Assembly: GCA_009823505.1 (NCBI GenBank)
Contig: VZQC01006885.1
Location: forward strand, 366,180 to 430,179
Reading direction: 5' to 3'
Length of the DNA: 64,000 nt
Source of the DNA: Rhizomys pruinosus
Lineage: Eukaryota; Chordata; Mammalia; Rodentia; Spalacidae
Shown piece by piece: positions 1 to 10,203 of the stretch. The first letter of the stretch is position 1. The number at the start of each line of letters is the position of its first letter. Under the pieces are notes generated by a model. It searched no databases, had not been told where the DNA came from, and was given only the letters and a program-made list of their open reading frames with translations. Both the position numbers and the translations under genes were made by a program.

Positions 1-111
1 CTTTTTATTTCTTTGTTTTTTAGCAAATATAATACCTGATATTACTCATCAATTTGCTATGAAATGTAGGAATGTAAATTAATATTGTTTCATTACCTGC
101 ATACAACTCTA

Positions 112-446
112 CTGTTAAAATAGGAATCCCTAAACAATTAACCTATAGTTTATTTTCAGATGTCTTAATTTTGGTATATGTGGGGCATGTATATATGCAT
201 ATTCTGGAGCGATTCAGATTGGAAGGAACAACAACAAAAAATAACTGACTGAAACAATAAATTTCTGCCCCAAACAGTAATCTTCTGCATTGAAAAATTT
301 TAAAAAGACTTAGATAAAGGCAAAAGACATGTACGGCAGAATGCATGAACTCTGTCAGGGTAGGGGGCAAGGAAGGAGGATGGACCTAAATTTGATTAAG
401 AAATGTTGTATGAAATGCACAAAGCTTTAATAAAAATATTTTACTT
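112..446 (+). mobile_element. L1 3' UTR fragment
   Basis: Shares its word order with the L1 3' UTR at 57480-57800: 'tattttcaga', 'ggaacaacaacaa', 'ttctgccc', 'gcagaatgcatgaact', a G-rich stretch, then 'aataaaaatatttt'. It carries only the terminal 3' UTR, as in a heavily 5'-truncated copy. The A-rich end lies next to the B2 nest that follows. Confidence 0.75.
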
Positions 447-463
447 TAAAAAATGCTCAATTA

Positions 464-668
464 GGAGCTAGAGAGATGGCATAGCAATCCTCTTGCAGAG
501 GACCCAGGATTGATCCCCAGCACCCACATGGAGACTGAGAACCGTCTTTAACTCCAGTTCCAGGGGAATCTGACATCCTCTTCTGACCTCCGCATCATTG
601 CACGACATGGGTGCACAGACCTACATGCAGACAGTACATTCATACACATAAAAAATAAATAAAATTTA
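464..668 (+). mobile_element. B2-family SINE, outer element of a nest
   Basis: tRNA-derived SINE: degenerate 'gagagatggc' start, then the B-box-like 'attgatccccagcacccacatg' region (written here only to describe position 510-530), 'cctcttctgacctccgca', and a tail of AAATAAAT units. The flanking 17-bp duplicates at 447-463 and 1080-1096 differ at one base and enclose this B2 plus the two SINEs inside its tail. Confidence 0.85.
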
Positions 669-669
669 T

Positions 670-850
670 GCCGGGCGTGGTGGCGCACGCTTTTAATCCT
701 AGCACTTGGGAGGCAGAGGCAGGCGGATCTTTGTGAGTTCAAGGCCAGCCTGGTCTACAGAGTGAGTTCCAGGATAGCTGGGGCTACAGGGAGACCCTGT
801 CTCAAAAAGACAAAATAATAAAAAATAAAAATAAATAAATAAATAAAATT
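670..850 (+). mobile_element. B1 SINE
   Basis: Starts with 'gccgggcgtggtggcgca' and continues with the 7SL-type Pol III body, 'ggcagaggcaggcggatc', 'gaccctgtctc' and an A-rich tail. It sits inside the A-rich tail of the preceding B2. It is near full length with few changes, so it is fairly young. Confidence 0.92.
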
Positions 851-855
851 TTAAA

Positions 856-1059
856 AATTATTTATTTTTATGTGTATGACTGTACTTTCTGCATTGCAAT
901 GCCGCAGAGGTCAGAAGAGGGTCTTGGATTCCCCTGGAACTAGAGTTCTCCTGGAATTGGAGTTACAGATGGTAGCCACCATGTGAGTGCTGGAGATCGA
1001 ACCCAGGTCCTCTGTAAGAGCAGCTGGTGCTCTTAACCGCTAGGCTATCTTTCCAGTCC
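856..1059 (-). mobile_element. B2-family SINE
   Basis: Reverse-complement B2. Read on the minus strand it begins 'ggactggaaagatagcctag' and has a B box of the GGTTCGATC type ('ggttcgatctcc' at about 993-1004), ending in the T-rich tail at 856-870. It is nested with the B1 inside the tail of the outer B2. Confidence 0.9.
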
Positions 1060-1096
1060 AAATAAAATTTTTAAAAAATTAAAAAATGCTCGATTA

Positions 1097-2640
1097 TAAT
1101 AAAATGACACATATGTATGCACATGAACACCCTTTTTTTGAATATGCATTCTATCTTTTCAGGAATCCTGGGACTGGAGGAGAAAGAATAAGATAAAAGC
1201 CAATAATAAAAATAATAAAAATCTTGCAAGATCTATTTTAAACTCTTGCATGTCAGACTTCCATCCTTCTACACCTAATAGAAATATGTGTTGTGCAAAC
1301 CTGATCAGCAAAATACTGCTATGACTCATACAGGGCTTCATGTAGAGAAGGACAGGAAAAAACTGCTGCTGATAGGAGCAAGAAAGAGGATGCTCCTCTA
1401 GCAAACGCCTCGCAGCTGGTGGAGGCATACAGCTCTGATAAAGATAAATTCCAGCCCATTCCTTTTCTGTGACATGTGTGGAAAAGTGAAGTCAGGAGAT
1501 GTCTTATAGACTCTGCAGAAACACAGATGGAGAACATGCTTCTTGATCACTCTGACATCTGCTGGATGCTAATAATCCTGAGTTGTCCACTGTGTCCTCA
1601 CCATCATATTATGAAGTAGCTATGCCAGATGAGGAATTTGAGTTTGTAATTCAATACAAAGCATGCAAAAGAAAGAGTCAGATGCAGCGCTAGAATATAT
1701 TACACCATATATCTGCTCTATTAAGTGCAAATATTTTTATAGCCACATCTCTGGGAATTTGACTTCCAGAGCCACTTCTTAGCTACAATAAAAGCTAAGA
1801 AAGATTAACCATTTGTGAACTGCAGTGTTATCTCCCTTCCAAGAATATTTTAGCTCGAGCACTTAACTTGTGTAAGTTAAAAGATGTCACAAGTTTCTTC
1901 TTACTTTAAAAAATTCGTAGTAATAAAGTATTCTTCCCCCAAGAGATAAAATTCTTTTCTAAGTACGAGTTAGAATAGCTACATAAATCATAAACTGTGT
2001 GTATCCCTTGTGGGCATAAAATAGCACTTAACACTGTCATGGAACTAGGGTATAATATGCCAGCACCTCAGAATTTTCTGCATATCAATTTTCCTGAGGA
2101 AGTACTTAGAGAAATCCAAATTTGTACGGATTGATATGGTCATTACAAGACAAAGGGGCAGCAGACTTCCATGTAATCCATTGTGGTTGATCATTCTCTA
2201 CAGGTAAATTAAAACTCAGATCAGAAGTCTTGCTTTCATAAGGCCAAAGGCAATTAGATTTTGAACACTGATATAAATGGAGACAAAAATTGCTTTGCTG
2301 AGATAACTGAAATTTTCTCCCTGACTATGAAAAATAGGCTATCCAGTAGCTAGTGTAAGCCAAGTGCACTATGACACAATGGGGCACTGATATCCAGTGT
2401 GACGGAACATCTCTGAAGAAGGCACAGTTATAGAGAAAGTCCTGCAGGTACATGAGCTAACTGGAACAATGCAATTGTAGAAAGATGGGATGCTGCAGAC
2501 ACAGAGTGAATAGCCATTTACTACCAATCTCACCATCTGAACTAATGTCTTTATGACTCTAGGTAAAATTTTATATTATATTATTAAACACATCAGTCTT
2601 TTATCTTTAGTCTAGGCTAGCTAAGAATATTTCTATAATT
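1097..2640. other. Sequence with no recognised feature
   Basis: AT-rich sequence in which I recognise no SINE, LINE, LTR or coding signal. Open frames on the minus strand between 1159 and 1537 overlap each other and resemble nothing I know. It may hold old, decayed repeats that need a library search to see. Confidence 0.5.
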
Positions 2641-2644
2641 TCTG

Positions 2645-2725
2645 AATCCTGTTGTAAGAATTCCATCTCTACTGGGGCCTGCCTACTTGATGTCCCAGTA
2701 GAGATGGAATCCTTACAACAGGATT
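2645..2725. repeat. Perfect-type hairpin, 32-bp arms
   Basis: Arm 2645-2676 and arm 2694-2725 are reverse complements with one mismatch, around a 17-base loop at 2677-2693. The core 'ccatctctactggg' pairs with 'cccagtagagatgg'. The left edge of the 844-bp repeated segment falls inside this hairpin. Confidence 0.95.
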
Positions 2726-3503
2726 ACCAGGATTACCCAGACTTTGGTAAATGCATTGATCTATGACTTTCTTTGGTTCAGTGACTGTAAAAGTTCATGC
2801 AACCTCTTTGATCATGGAGGATTTTATTTGGGATAACCAGGCTTTGGTCACTCAAACCTGGAGCAAGAGCTATATTTTACCTTGACGCCAGGGCTCCAGA
2901 TCACCAGCCATGATTCCACAAATTGACAATGCCATTTTCAAACTGAAGCATAAACAATGTCCTATACATGGGCTCCAGCCAATTCCTGGCAGCAAAATGT
3001 TGCTGTTTTCAGCAACAGAGACTATGTTAGCTGCCACTGTTTTCTCTTTTTCATTTTCTCTTCAACATTTTTGCTCCCTTCTCCCTTTTGCTTCTCTTCT
3101 TTATTTCTCCTTTTTTTTGCTAACTCTATTTTTGAAACTTTTATATGTATATATTCCTTTTAGAACTATGCATATGGATCAAAGTAATATCGGAAATACA
3201 ACACATAGACATGGAGCCTTTGTTGCTCTGGTGAGACAATGTCAACAATAAAAGACAATGAGTCTTAGATCCATGTTTCCTCTTTTAGTTTGTCAAATTA
3301 TGTTTTTCTCACTTTCCCCCATCAAACAGATCAGAAGATAGTTCTAGAAACTACTTTAGCTTTTAATTTTACCTTTTTCATGACTGTGTTATTTTGAATG
3401 AGAATATCCCCCACAGGATCCAAATATTTGAATACTTGGTCTATATTTGGCGGTCCTGTTCACAGAGGGTGATGGAACCCTTGGGAAGCAAAGGCATGCT
3501 GGA
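2660..3503. repeat. 844-bp direct repeat, copy 1
   Basis: Bases 2660-3503 recur at 3505-4348 with a constant offset of 845, and I see no difference between them. Copy 1 stops at a single n (3504). The sequence that should follow its last bases ('catgctgga') continues only after copy 2. This is the pattern of two contig ends with an unmerged overlap. Confidence 0.95.
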
Positions 3504-3504
3504 N
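3504..3504. other. Single-n assembly join
   Basis: One n separates two identical 844-bp segments. A one-base gap between perfect direct repeats is best explained by contigs joined end to end without their overlap being removed. Confidence 0.85.
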
Positions 3505-4348
3505 ATTCCATCTCTACTGGGGCCTGCCTACTTGATGTCCCAGTAGAGATGGAATCCTTACAACAGGATTACCAGGATTACCCAGACTTTGGTAAATGCA
3601 TTGATCTATGACTTTCTTTGGTTCAGTGACTGTAAAAGTTCATGCAACCTCTTTGATCATGGAGGATTTTATTTGGGATAACCAGGCTTTGGTCACTCAA
3701 ACCTGGAGCAAGAGCTATATTTTACCTTGACGCCAGGGCTCCAGATCACCAGCCATGATTCCACAAATTGACAATGCCATTTTCAAACTGAAGCATAAAC
3801 AATGTCCTATACATGGGCTCCAGCCAATTCCTGGCAGCAAAATGTTGCTGTTTTCAGCAACAGAGACTATGTTAGCTGCCACTGTTTTCTCTTTTTCATT
3901 TTCTCTTCAACATTTTTGCTCCCTTCTCCCTTTTGCTTCTCTTCTTTATTTCTCCTTTTTTTTGCTAACTCTATTTTTGAAACTTTTATATGTATATATT
4001 CCTTTTAGAACTATGCATATGGATCAAAGTAATATCGGAAATACAACACATAGACATGGAGCCTTTGTTGCTCTGGTGAGACAATGTCAACAATAAAAGA
4101 CAATGAGTCTTAGATCCATGTTTCCTCTTTTAGTTTGTCAAATTATGTTTTTCTCACTTTCCCCCATCAAACAGATCAGAAGATAGTTCTAGAAACTACT
4201 TTAGCTTTTAATTTTACCTTTTTCATGACTGTGTTATTTTGAATGAGAATATCCCCCACAGGATCCAAATATTTGAATACTTGGTCTATATTTGGCGGTC
4301 CTGTTCACAGAGGGTGATGGAACCCTTGGGAAGCAAAGGCATGCTGGA
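3505..4348. repeat. 844-bp direct repeat, copy 2
   Basis: Second copy of 2660-3503. It starts inside the hairpin arm and runs on into unique sequence and the rest of the ORR1-like LTR, so this copy carries the true right-hand context. Both copies hold a 113-codon frame (2910-3251 and 3755-4096) rich in hydrophobic residues because the DNA is a pyrimidine-rich tract; I do not regard it as a gene. Confidence 0.95.
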
Positions 4349-4552
4349 GGAAGCACGTTATTGGGGGTGGGCTTTGAGAGAATATAGCCACGCCCTCTTC
4401 TAGTCTGGCTCTCCCTGCTGTCTTTACCTGTTTGAAGACAGGAATGCCCAGTTTTCTTCTCTGGGCCATGCCAAACAAACTATTCCTTCTTCCTTCTATG
4501 AGTTGCCTTGGTCACGGTGTTTCATCAAATCAACAGAAAAGTAATTAACACA
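4230..4552 (+). mobile_element. Solo ORR1/MaLR-type LTR
   Basis: A 323-bp LTR with TG...CA ends. It has the ORR1-like order 'gaatgagaatatcccc', 'tttgaatacttggtc', 'gggggtgggctttgag', and near the end 'gagttgccttggtcacggtgt'. The 5-bp word 'atgac' flanks it at 4225-4229 and 4553-4557, the duplication length expected for MaLR insertions. No internal sequence is attached, so it is a solo LTR. The first 119 bp also appear, cut off, at 3385-3503 because of the 844-bp repeat. Confidence 0.85.
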
Positions 4553-4857
4553 ATGACCAATTTCCAAAGCAATAATAAAAATATTTTAAATTATCAGTGA
4601 AGGCTACAATTAAGTTAGGAATAGTTTCATAGTTGTCCTGAAACAGAAGTTACAGCAATAGCCAAACTATTATAAAAGTGAATAAAATGTACTTGATACA
4701 TCACTACTCAGACAGCAATCCTTGCTACTTAGTTCCTAGGTGGAATTTTCGTTGGCCTGTAATGAAGGAAAAAAAATGGAAAAATATTTAAATGTAACAT
4801 GTTTTATTGTGATTAAATTCACATTCTACACAATTTAGAATTTTAAAGCACATACCT
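4553..4857. other. Sequence with no recognised feature
   Basis: AT-rich DNA between the solo LTR and an old SINE. I see no repeat family or coding signal in it. Confidence 0.4.
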
Positions 4858-5050
4858 TAGGAATTGGAGAGATAGCTTGGAATTTAGGAATACCTGCTGC
4901 TCTGGCAGAGGAAAGGAAGCAGTTCCCAGTACAATCCAGCTGCTCATAACCACCTGTAACTCCACATCCAAGAGGTCCAACTCCTTCTTTTGGCTTTGAT
5001 GCACATGTGATTACCCATACAAAAGGTAAATACACATATAAATCAAATTT
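4858..5050 (+). mobile_element. Old B2/B3-type SINE
   Basis: Diverged tRNA-derived SINE: 'attggagagatagctt', 'gctctggcagaggaaag', 'cccagta' and a 'gcacatgtgat' block before an A-rich end. The word order matches the B2/B3 plan, but no Pol III box remains intact. Confidence 0.55.
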
Positions 5051-5279
5051 ATATGAAATATAAAAATGAAAAGCAATAAAACACGTCTTTCCATATCTTC
5101 TAATGTATTCAGAGTTATGTAACTAGAGCAAAAACTTTAGACATGCTTACACCAGGGAAACAGTCAGTATGTGTTTTCCCTAGATGTCCCTCCTTGGCCT
5201 CAGGAAGCTGCTTTCTGTCTCTATGGAGTGGTGCAATCTACATGGGCTGCATATTTGTGATGTACTAGGTGGAATATAT

Positions 5280-5444
5280 GACTGGCTTTTTTTGTTTAAC
5301 AATATGTCTTTAAGGTCTGTCTACATAGTAGCATATACATCTCTTCATTCTTTTTATTGCTTAAGAACATTCTGCTTTTCAAGATATATCACATTTTATT
5401 TACACATTTTACCATATTGTTTATGGACAATAATAAACATTTTT
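5280..5444 (-). mobile_element. Old L1 3' end fragment
   Basis: The minus-strand pattern 'gtctacatagtagcatat...cttcattctttttattgc...ttttatttacacattttacc' is that of an ancient L1 ORF2 3' end. It abuts the much younger L1 at about 5445 without any poly-A tract between them. Confidence 0.65.
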
Positions 5445-5850
5445 ACATTAGTGTTATTAAGATTTTGTCAGAGGCTTTTTCTGTGTCAATTGAGATGATC
5501 ATGTGGTTTTTTTTTTCTTTCAGTCCATTTATGTGCTTTATGATATTAATTGATTTTCATATATTGAACCATCCCTGCATCTCTGGTTTGAATCCAACTT
5601 GGTCATGATGGCTGATCTTTTTGATGTGTGTGTCTCTATGTGGTTTTTGAGTATTTTGTTGAGAATTTTTGCATCTATGTTCATTAATGAGGTGGGTTAT
5701 TGTTCTTTTTTGGTTGTATACTTTGCCTGAGTTTTAGTTAGAGTGATGCCTGCTTCCATAGGAGGAATTTGGGAGAATTTCCTGTGTTGAATTCTTCTAA
5801 CATTTCTGGTAATAATGGCTTGTAAGTCTCTTTTGTCAAATGTTTTATAG

Positions 5851-6107
5851 AGGGGGCTGGAGAGGATGGCCTAGCGGTTTAAGAGCCGCCAACGCTCTTA
5901 CAGAGACTCGGGTTCTTCCCATCACCCACATGGCGGCCGGAAACTCGTCTGAATCCATTCCAGGAGAACTCATTTCCAGGAACACACCTCTTCTGACCTC
6001 CTGCGGCATTGCATCGACACGGTGCACAAACTTACATGCGACAATACATTTGACTACATGCACAAATAAATAAAATAAAGTAAAAATTAAAAAATAATAA
6101 ATAAAAT
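5851..6107 (+). mobile_element. B2 SINE nested in L1 A
   Basis: Full-length B2 beginning 'ggggctggagag' and ending in AAATAAA units. A perfect 13-bp target duplication, 'aaatgttttatag', lies at 5838-5850 and 6108-6120. The body has several one-base gains and losses relative to sister copies (for example 'gcggtttaagagccgcc'), more than its perfect target duplication would suggest. Confidence 0.95.
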
Positions 6108-6698
6108 AAATGTTTTATAGCAATTCTGCCATGAACAACCATGGGTCTGGGCTTTCTTTAGTTGGGAGTTTTCTTACTATTTTAATTCTTCATACATTAT
6201 GGGTTTGTTTAAGCTGTCCAGTCTCTTCATGGTTAGCTTATTGATTCCCAGGATTTATGATCTATCTAATCCATTTTTCCGGTTTTCGAACTTAGTAGGG
6301 TTTAGGTGTTTCTATTATTTCCTTATGGTTGTCTGGAGTATTTTATTGTCGTTGTGATATTTCCTTCATCCAATTTCTATTGATTGGCGTGCTCACTCTT
6401 CTTCTTTATTTAACTAGACTTAAGAGATCTGACTATCTGTTTTTCTTTCAAAGAACAACTTCTGGATTTATTGATTGTTTCGTCTTGTTTTGTTTGTTTC
6501 TATTTCATCGGATTTCTGCTCTGATTTTTTTTATTTCTTCTTGTTGTGAGTTTAGGGTTCATTTTGTTATTGTTCTTATGTGTTGTTTAGCTGCGTGTTG
6601 ATCGTTACTTGTGCTCTTTTCATGTGTGGTGTTTTTTTTTTAATGTAGGCAACCCAAGCTATAAAATTTCCTTCTAGGACTTGCTTTTAAAGGTCCAT

Positions 6699-6918
6699 TA
6701 GTTTTTTTTTTATTTTAATTTTTTTTGTTTATTTAAGGGATTCTACATTAAAGCCTTGACGTTGTTTTCAGATCAACATTAATGTTGCTAATTTTGCCTT
6801 ACGAATTAGGTACTGGGTGCTAGCATCCACAATGTGGGGATCCATTAATCTTTTGATTTTCTGGGACTGTGTTACTTCACTCAGCATGATATCTTCTAGC
6901 TCCATCCATTTACCTCCC
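6699..6918 (-). mobile_element. Short L1 3' piece nested in L1 A
   Basis: The L1 A sequence that should read 'aaggtgtcccataggttttg' (compare 52528-52550) is split here. The inserted block starts with a T-rich run (its poly-A on the minus strand) and ends 'cttctagctccatccattt', which is L1 ORF2-end/3' sequence, as at 49700-49730. It is therefore a 5'-truncated L1 insertion of about 220 bp in the same orientation as its host. A short imperfect duplication around 'ccatag' flanks it. Confidence 0.75.
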
Positions 6919-7112
6919 ATAGGTTTTGTTGTGTTGTATTGTAATTTTCATTTAGTTCTAGGAAGGGTTTTATTTATTTCTTTATTTCTTCCTTGACCCA
7001 TTAATTATTCAGGAGTGTGTTGTTTAGTCTCTATGTGTTCTTGTAGATAGTAGGGATATCCCAGTGTTGATATTGAGTTTTATTGCTCTGTGGTCTGCTA
7101 GAATGCATGAAA

Positions 7113-7604
7113 TTATTTGAATCCTTTTGTATTTGTTGAGGGTTTCTCTGCATTCCAGTATGGGGTAGATTTTGGAGAAGTTCCATGGGGTGCTGAGTAG
7201 AAAGCATATTCTCTGGTCTTTGGGTGGAATATTTGGTAGATGTCTGTGAGGTCCATTTGATGCATCATATTATTCAGTTCAGATGTTTCTCTGTTTATTC
7301 TTTGTCCAACTGACCTGTCCAAAGGCCTCAATGGAGTATTGAAGTCCCCTACTATGAATGTGCTGGGGTTAATCTGTGCCTTGAGGTCCAGGAGATTTGT
7401 GCTTATAAAATTCAGTGCACCAGAGTTTGGTGGGTATACACTCATGACTGTGAAACCTTCATGGTTAATTGCTCCTTTGATAAGGATGTAATGGTTCTCT
7501 TTGTCTCTTCTGATTACTTTTACTTTGAAGTCTGTTTTGCCTGATATTAAAATAGCAACTCCTGCTTGCTTTTTGGTGCCATTTTCTTGGAATATTTTTT
7601 CCAT
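7113..7604 (-). pseudogene. L1 ORF2 endonuclease-domain remnant (L1 A)
   Basis: An open frame of 163 codons covering the middle of the L1 APE-like endonuclease, the domain that nicks target DNA in target-primed reverse transcription. The frame has the expected 'QENGTKKQAG', 'VYPPNSG' and 'GDFNTPL' signatures; the last holds the catalytic Asp/Asn pair of the family. Continuation to both sides is in other frames, and the RT core is missing from the element, so no working ORF2 protein can result. Confidence 0.85.
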
Positions 7605-8332
7605 CCTTTCACATTTAGTTGGTGCCTATCCTTGTGGGTAACATGGGTTTCTTGTAGACACCATATAGATAGGTTCTGTTTCCTAATCCATTCTTACAGT
7701 CTATGTCTTTTGATTGGGGAGTTTAGTCGATTAATATTTAAGGTTATAATTGAAAGATGTGTGTACTGCTTCCTTTCAACTTATCCATTTGCATTTTTGG
7801 TCTAGGTTACTACTTCTGCAGTTATGCTTTTATTAATTTTTTTTTCTGGGTGCTTAGGGATAGTTGCTCCTCTCCTCTGCCCTTTGAATTGCTTTGAGTG
7901 TCCTCTGAATTATTGATTTTCTGGACATGTATTCTATCATCTTGTTTATAGCATGAAAGTTTTCTTTCTCCTTCAACTATAATTGACATTTTTGCTGGGT
8001 ATAGTAACCTGGGTTGGCAACTATAGTCATTTAGTACTGGGAATACTTTTGGTCCACATTTTTCTTGCTTTTAGAGTTTGCATTGAAAACTCAGCTGTAA
8101 TTCTGATGGGTTTTCCCCTATATGTAACTTGTTTTTTGTTTGTGGCTTTCAATATCTTGTCTTTGTTTTGGGTGTCTAGTGTTTTAACTGTGATATGGTG
8201 TGGGGAGTTTCTTTTCTGATCTTATCTATTTGGTGTTCTATGTGCTTCTTGTATATGTATGGGTTTGTCTTTTTTTAGTATGAGAAATTTTTCATCTATT
8301 ATTCCGTTGAAGATCTGATCAATACCATTCTC

Positions 8333-8978
8333 TTAGGATTCTTCGCCTTCTCTATCCCTATGATGCAGAGGTTTGGTCTTTTCATAGTGTCCCACATTTC
8401 CTGGTTGTTCCACTCTTGGGGGTTTTTTGTTTGTTTGTTTGTTTGTTTGTTTGTTTTCACAATCTTTACTTGAGCATTTTTTTTTCTGTTTTGTCTTCCA
8501 GGTCTGAATTTTTTTCTGCTTCCTCCATTTCACTCTGAGGCTTTTTTCCATCCTTTCCACTTGATTACACGAGTGTTGGATTTCCCTTTTCATTTCATCC
8601 TGAGATTTCTTTAGTATTTCCCCTTCCATTTGGAACTTCTCAATCTCTTCTTTTATCTCCTTGCTTTGCTGGTTGGTTTCCTTTTTCATTTCAGCGTGAG
8701 ATTTTTTTCAGTGTTTCCACTTCCTTCCAGAGTTTGCCACTCTCTCCTGCTAGTTCTTTTCAGAGTTTGTCATTCTCTCCCTCTTGGTCCTTCCTGAGTT
8801 TTTCATTCTCTCCCCTTAGTTCTCTGACTTGTTCTTTGTATTCCTTTACTTCTTTGAATATGTCTATGATTGTTCTTCTAAGATCTGTGTCCTGGGTTAC
8901 CTCCAGGGAGATCTCATTGTAGGAATCTTCTATAGGGTTGGTAGAATTTGGTGTGGAATTATTCTGCACTTTTCTCAT
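8333..8978 (-). pseudogene. L1 ORF1 remnant (L1 A)
   Basis: Two open stretches (8760-8978 and 8333-8689) form the N-terminal part of L1 ORF1, the RNA-binding chaperone. The first begins 'MRKVQNNSTPNS' and runs into a charged coiled coil ('KEYKEQVRELRGENEKLRK'). The second continues the coiled coil in another frame. A (GTTT)n tract at 8427-8457 (read as QTNK repeats) lies in the second stretch. At least one frameshift and stops separate the pieces. Confidence 0.8.
8427..8457. repeat. (GTTT)n microsatellite in ORF1
   Basis: About seven GTTT units inside the ORF1 remnant of L1 A. The equivalent position in L1 C lacks this expansion, so it arose after insertion. Confidence 0.9.
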
Positions 8979-9589
8979 TTTTTTCTTTCATTGTATTTTT
9001 GGCTTGTGAGTTTATTTTTTTGTTTGTGTCTGATGCAAATCTCAAATGTTTCTTCAGTGTGTTTAAGGTGTGCTTTGCTTGCTTCCTTTAGACGCCTTTG
9101 TGGTTTTCTCCTTGTTAATGGAGTGCTGACTTGTGTAGATTTCAGGCTTTCACTGTTGGTTATATATTGAAAGGTGTAGCTCACTTTTCCCTTTCTGATC
9201 TGAAGGTTCACCAAAAACTGGGTAAGTAACAACTGGGTTGGAACCTTGCTTATCACTGAGCTCACTCTGCTTCCTGTCAGCCAGTTCCTCTAGATTGGTT
9301 GTGGGACTTGATGTTGCAGGACTGGAGTTGTGTTAGGTTTGCTGCTTCTTTTATGGACTTGTGCCCCAGAATCAGTGCTGTAGTCATACTTGGACACTCA
9401 GTTGGTGGGGGTAGGGGGGAACCAGTTGTTCTGGTACCCCTAACCTCTGTGTGCCCAAGTCCCTGCAGTGCTACAGATCCACCTGTGTTCTGGCTGGCTG
9501 AGTAACTCCACCCACACCCCTGCACAGGCCCTGTGAATGAATAATCTCTTCATTGATTATTTCTATTCTGAGTCACATGCCCACCATTT

Positions 9590-9805
9590 AATTTACTGTA
9601 ATTTCATCACCAATTTTGAAATCAGGAGATGTGAGAATCTTCTGACTTTGTTGATTTTAAGGTTATTTTGGTTGTTCTGTAATCTCTGCATTTCCCTATG
9701 AATATTGGGATCAAATTATCAATTTCTGAAAATAATAATCAAGACTTTTGATGAAATTGATTTGACTCTGGTTCAAATTGGAAAAGTATTGTCTTAACAA
9801 TTCAA
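9590..9805 (-). mobile_element. Ancient L1 ORF2 fragment
   Basis: Minus-strand L1 signature words: 'tttaaggttattttggttgttctgta', 'tttccctatgaatattgggatc', 'caatttctg', then 'tcttaaca' at the end (each quoted only in part). It is well diverged and predates L1 A. Confidence 0.65.
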
Positions 9806-10203
9806 GACTTATCTGAAAATGTATGTAACACTTATGACAACATGTACAAGACCTGTGCAAGACCAATCCATACAAAAACCCAGCATGGAGAGTGGAGGTG
9901 CACAAGAAACTGGAGCCCTAACTGAGGATCTATTAGCAATTGATAGCTGGTGGGAGAGGAAGAGTCAGTTTTCTTTTAGGATGCCACATCTGATAGGTTG
10001 ACCAGATTTCAATGGATAGATCCATACTCACGTGTATTTGGGGAGCACAAATTAGATTGAATATGCTCTAAAAATGAAAGAAAAAGAATGCCAGAGGATG
10101 GGAACTGTTGGGAGGTATTAGGAGGGGAGCAAGATGGGAAGATAAGATCTGAATATATTCAAACTACATCATATGGAATTCTCAAAGAATCAATAAAAAT
10201 GTT
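9806..10203 (+). mobile_element. L1 (Lx-type) 3' UTR
   Basis: Typical Lx 3' UTR order: 'cagcatggagagtggaggtg', 'ccctaactgaggatct', 'gctggtgggagaggaagag', 'cacgtgtatttggggagc', 'aacatctgaatat' region and the end 'aatcaataaaaatg'. It meets the next L1 tail to tail. Confidence 0.8.

Larger units (their letters stand above)
447..1096. repeat. Target-site duplication enclosing three SINEs
   Basis: The 17-bp words at 447-463 ('taaaaaatgctcaatta') and 1080-1096 ('taaaaaatgctcgatta') differ by one base. They are the target-site duplication of the outer B2. Without the nest, the L1 3' UTR tail runs directly into the sequence at 1097. Confidence 0.8.
5445..9535 (-). mobile_element. L1 retrotransposon A, 5' part kept, 3' half missing
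   Basis: Minus-strand L1. From right to left: 5' UTR (about 9535-8985), ORF1 remnant, ORF2 endonuclease, linker, and the beginning of the RT domain ('tgagatgatcatgtgg' at about 5490). It then stops at about 5445 with no RT catalytic core, C-terminal part, 3' UTR or poly-A. The loss is at the 3' end, which is not the usual 5' truncation. It is interrupted by a B2 (5851-6107) and by a second L1 piece (about 6699-6918). Frames are broken by stops and indels, so it is inactive. Confidence 0.92.

Noticed and set aside
2910..3251. 113-codon frame, present again at 3755-4096
   Set aside because: It recurs only because the DNA segment is repeated. Its hydrophobic part comes from a pyrimidine-rich tract, with no conserved domain, and no splice or promoter signal supports it.
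8427..8457. Regular repeats as a possible CRISPR-like array
   Set aside because: Four-base units without spacers in a mammalian-type genome; a plain microsatellite.
9277..9525. Overlapping frames on both strands at the 5' end of L1 A
   Set aside because: They lie in the L1 5' UTR, which is GC-richer and so has fewer stops.
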